From contig CAZKEF010000010.1 of assembly GCA_964551735.1 (NCBI GenBank), forward strand, positions 1 through 64,000: 64,000 nt of DNA, given 5' to 3'. This document shows, piece by piece, positions 60,180 to 64,000 of this stretch (within the stretch, counting starts at the first letter, position 1; each line of letters starts with the position of its first letter). The notes beneath the pieces were generated by a model. That model ran no database searches. It saw only the letters and a program-made list of their open reading frames with translations, and was not told the origin of the DNA. The position numbers and the translations under genes are program-made. The stretch comes from DAOUAT01 sp964551735. GTDB lineage: Bacteria > Chloroflexota > Anaerolineae > CG2-30-64-16.

Positions 60180-60686
60180 ATGAAGTATTTTGCAACGGTT
60201 AACGATCAGACTTTCGAGATTGATATCGACCACCACGGCCGTGTCACCGTTGACGGCGCCGAGTTGGCGGCCGATATGAAGCAGGTGGGGATCCAGGGCC
60301 TTTACTCGTTGCTGCTGAACGGCGCGTCCTACGAGGTGTTGCTCGACCAGGTTGGCGACAAGCGTAGCCTGTACGACGTCATGGTCTCCGGTCTACGCTA
60401 TCAGGTCAAGGTGCAGGACGAGCGGTCGCGCCGGCTGGCGCTGGTGGATCGCAGCTTGCGCGCGCCTGAGGGCGAACTGCTGATCAAGGCGCCCATCCCG
60501 GGCCTGGTGGTCAAAGTGCCGGTCGCGTCGGGGGAGGAGGTCAGCGAAGGCGATACCCTGGTCATTCTGGAGGCGATGAAGATGGAGAATGAGCTCCGCG
60601 CCCCGCGCGGTGGCATCGTCCATGAGGTGCGCGTCAAGCCCGGTGATCAGGTGGCATTGGGCCAGGTAATGCTGGCGGTGAAATGA
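60180..60686 (+). CDS. Biotin carboxyl carrier protein
   Basis: The 168-residue protein ends in a biotinyl domain with the biotin lysine in ILEAMKMENEL (about residue 135) and a preceding hinge (LLIKAPIPGLVVKVPV). The N-terminal part (1-90) resembles carrier subunits of acyl-CoA carboxylases. It is 21 bases downstream of the biotin carboxylase gene. Confidence 0.92.
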   Translation: MKYFATVNDQTFEIDIDHHGRVTVDGAELAADMKQVGIQGLYSLLLNGASYEVLLDQVGDKRSLYDVMVSGLRYQVKVQDERSRRLALVDRSLRAPEGELLIKAPIPGLVVKVPVASGEEVSEGDTLVILEAMKMENELRAPRGGIVHEVRVKPGDQVALGQVMLAVK

Positions 60687-60758
60687 CCTGGGTGTGTTCC
60701 ATTCAGGGTCACATAGCGACTATTGCGGTATTGCCATTTATCTTATCAGGGAGGCTTT

Positions 60759-61406
60759 ATGGCTCACAGTGCGCATTCCGTTCCGATCAATCATAGCGAC
60801 GTCCCCATCCGGCTGTTTAAGTCGGACTTCATGGAATTCTTCACCCATATCAGTCCCGTCACGGTGCTGGTGATCTGGGTCCCGGTGACGGCTTTCTTTC
60901 TGTATCGAGCCGCCGCAAGCCTCGCACCCGGCGCAGGGTGGGGGCACATCCCGACCGGATTCCTGCTGGGCATCGTGATTTGGACTTTTGCCGAGTACAT
61001 GCTGCATCGGTTCCTGTTCCACTACGAGCCCAAGACCGAACGGCAGGAGAAGATCTTCTTCTTGTTCCACGGCGTGCACCACGCCCAGCCGCAGCTCAAA
61101 ACCCGGCTGGTGATGCCGCCGGTGCTCTCGATCCCGTTAGCGTTTCTGTTCTACGGGTTGTTCTACCTGGTGGTGGCCGTGGGATTGGGTGGGCCGCAGT
61201 GGGTGGCGCCGCTGTTCGCCGGCTTCATCTTCGGTTATCTGTTATACGACATGACCCATTATGCCACGCACCACTTCCCGATGCGGTCGGGCTACCTGAA
61301 GTATCTCAAGCGCTACCATATGAAGCATCACTTCAAGCATCCCAACGCGTTGTTCGGCGTCAGTTCACCGGTGTGGGATTTCGTGTTTCGGACGGCGCCA
61401 GATTAG
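60759..61406 (+). CDS. Fatty acid hydroxylase / sterol desaturase family protein
   Basis: The 215-residue membrane protein has four helices and the histidine clusters of di-iron hydroxylases: HRFLFH (about residue 91), HGVHHAQ, HYATHHF and HMKHHF. It is close to fatty-acid 2-hydroxylases. The likely substrate is a lipid acyl chain. ATG 60759 has CAGGGAGG upstream. A perfect hairpin follows at 61478-61504. Confidence 0.85.
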   Translation: MAHSAHSVPINHSDVPIRLFKSDFMEFFTHISPVTVLVIWVPVTAFFLYRAAASLAPGAGWGHIPTGFLLGIVIWTFAEYMLHRFLFHYEPKTERQEKIFFLFHGVHHAQPQLKTRLVMPPVLSIPLAFLFYGLFYLVVAVGLGGPQWVAPLFAGFIFGYLLYDMTHYATHHFPMRSGYLKYLKRYHMKHHFKHPNALFGVSSPVWDFVFRTAPD

Positions 61407-61477
61407 AATGTTCCGCTCAGGATGATAATGACCTTCGTCATGGACGTGGCGCGGAGGATCTGATACTCTGTCGAAAT

Positions 61478-61504
61478 TGACCGGCGCAGCCAAAGCGCCG
61501 GTCA
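61478..61504 (+). terminator. Terminator-like hairpin after the hydroxylase gene
   Basis: TGACCGGCGC (61478-61487) and GCGCCGGTCA (61495-61504) form a perfect 10-bp stem with a seven-base loop. The U-tract is weak (TTC). It sits 20 bases before the next start. Confidence 0.6.
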
Positions 61505-61524
61505 TTCACCGTATCGGAGCAAAG

Positions 61525-62247
61525 ATGGACTCTATCATCCTCGATCCCCTTCCTTTCTCACTGACCGTGTCTGATATCTTGCAGGCCATGCGCGTGCGCC
61601 CTGGCTCCAGCCGCGAGGCTGAGGTGCTTAAACTGATTGCGGGGGCCCAGGCTTTGGCCCGGCCCAAGGCGGTCTATCGGTTGGCCTTCATCGAGGAAAA
61701 GAGCGATAACACGGTTGTTGCCGCCGGGCACACTTTCACCAGTCGCATCCTGCGGGTGAACCTGGACGGGCTGCACCGTGCCTTTGCCTATGTGTGCACC
61801 AGCGGCCGGGAGTTGGATGCCTGGGTGCAGGCGCAGGGTGATATGCTGTCGCAGTATTATGCCGATAGCATCAACGAGGCCGTGTTACACAGCGCGACCC
61901 TGGGTTTCATCCAACGTCTCTCCGAGACTTATGGCCTGGGCCAGACGGCCGCGATGAATCCCGGCTCCCTGGCCGATTGGCCCCTCAGCCAACAGCGGGT
62001 CCTGTTCAGCTTTCTGGGCGACGTCCGCGGCGCCATCGGCGTCGAGCTGACCCCCAGCCTGTTGATGTTGCCGGCCAAGTCGGTCTCGGGTATCCTGTTT
62101 CCCGCGGAAGCGAGCTTCGCCAGTTGCCAGCTCTGCCCGCGGGAAGCCTGCCCCAACCGGCGGATGCCGTATGAGCCGGAGTTGTTCGAGCAGAAGTACA
62201 ATGTCACTAGCTTCCCGCTTCCAGGGGGTCTGCGACCCCCGTCTTGA
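61525..62247 (+). CDS. Corrinoid (methionine synthase B12) activation-domain protein
   Basis: The 240-residue protein resembles the C-terminal activation domain of MetH as a stand-alone protein. It has NPGSLADWPLSQQRVLFSFL and VELTPSLLMLPAKSVSGILF, and a cysteine cluster CQLCPREACPNRRMPY near the end. Such proteins bind SAM and help reactivate corrinoid enzymes. Its position before a B12-dependent mutase is suggestive. The last residues (FPLPGGLRPPS) and the stop are supplied by a family B repeat, so the native C-terminus may have been replaced. Confidence 0.82.
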   Translation: MDSIILDPLPFSLTVSDILQAMRVRPGSSREAEVLKLIAGAQALARPKAVYRLAFIEEKSDNTVVAAGHTFTSRILRVNLDGLHRAFAYVCTSGRELDAWVQAQGDMLSQYYADSINEAVLHSATLGFIQRLSETYGLGQTAAMNPGSLADWPLSQQRVLFSFLGDVRGAIGVELTPSLLMLPAKSVSGILFPAEASFASCQLCPREACPNRRMPYEPELFEQKYNVTSFPLPGGLRPPS

Positions 62248-62294
62248 CCCAACAAGTGGGCCAGATGTGCTAACCACGCCGGTCACAGACCGGC
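62224..62294. repeat. Palindromic repeat family B, copy 2 (double palindrome)
   Basis: GGGGGTC-TGC-GACCCCC (62224-62240) and GCCGGTC-ACA-GACCGGC (62278-62294) repeat the arrangement at 6313-6383, including the flanking CTTCCAG and CAAGAA words. The left palindrome provides the end of the upstream gene. Confidence 0.85.
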
Positions 62295-62322
62295 TAATAA
62301 CAAGAAGCCATGCGGAGCAACC

Positions 62323-63996
<1,674 letters not shown>

Positions 63997-64000
63997 AGGC

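Overview
The window is about 64 kb of high-GC bacterial chromosome, complete except for the tail of tuf at the left edge. I infer a member of the Chloroflexota (Anaerolineae/Caldilineae-like). The reasons are overall protein flavour, the mix of single-membrane lipoproteins with an LPxTG-type surface protein, a propionyl-CoA/methylmalonyl-CoA module, and very repeat-rich spacers. No rRNA gene is present to confirm the lineage.

Layout. 1-4.2 kb: tuf tail, rpmG, tRNA-Trp, secE, nusG, rplK, rplA, an L10-type leader, rplJ, rplL and a terminator. 4.2-13.9 kb: a VanW-domain envelope protein, a zincin-type peptidase, a membrane protein, a ProRS-like protein with degenerate catalytic motifs, an asparagine-synthetase-like protein without Cys2, an hsdM remnant, an EamA transporter and an ornithine-cyclodeaminase-family enzyme. 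13.9-21.4 kb: a complete branched-chain amino-acid ABC operon (livK-H-M-G-F order of transcription) with a strong promoter, a palindromic operator candidate and a long leader; then a TetR regulator coupled to a B12/radical-SAM gene. 21.4-34.7 kb: a GNAT enzyme, panE, then glycerol-3-phosphate dehydrogenase genes glpA-B-C and further on glpK with aconitase X. Between glpA and glpK sits an island of defence genes: a DNA methyltransferase, a PmeII-like and a TdeIII-like endonuclease, an antitoxin-like gene and a RelE/HTH toxin-antitoxin pair. 34.8-42.4 kb: a DUF4397 surface protein, an EamA transporter, then a minus-strand operon of radical SAM protein, two UGA-containing DsbA-fold lipoproteins and an aminotransferase. 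42.7-56.9 kb: ABC-F ATPase, CoaE-GNAT fusion, dnaJ, prmA, a nucleoside phosphorylase, rsmE, trxB, GNAT, aldo/keto reductase, hydroxyacyl-CoA dehydrogenase, a zinc-type dehydrogenase, an alpha/beta hydrolase and a DUF1461 membrane protein. 57-64 kb: acyl-CoA carboxylase (carboxyltransferase, biotin carboxylase, biotin carrier), a fatty-acid-hydroxylase-like protein, a corrinoid-activation-domain protein and a methylmalonyl-CoA mutase large subunit; together these can convert propionyl-CoA toward succinyl-CoA.

Two things stand out. First, two adjacent lipoprotein genes contain three in-frame UGA codons, each exactly where the first cysteine of a DsbA-type CxxC motif should be and each followed by a hairpin. 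I read them as selenoproteins, one with two selenocysteines and three thioredoxin-like domains. Second, several families of palindromic repeats lie between genes and also inside genes (glpB, prmA, an alpha/beta hydrolase) without breaking the reading frame, like the palindromic elements known from Rickettsia. In addition, many spacers are built from short degenerate 'word' repeats unique to each spacer and often folded as inverted repeats.
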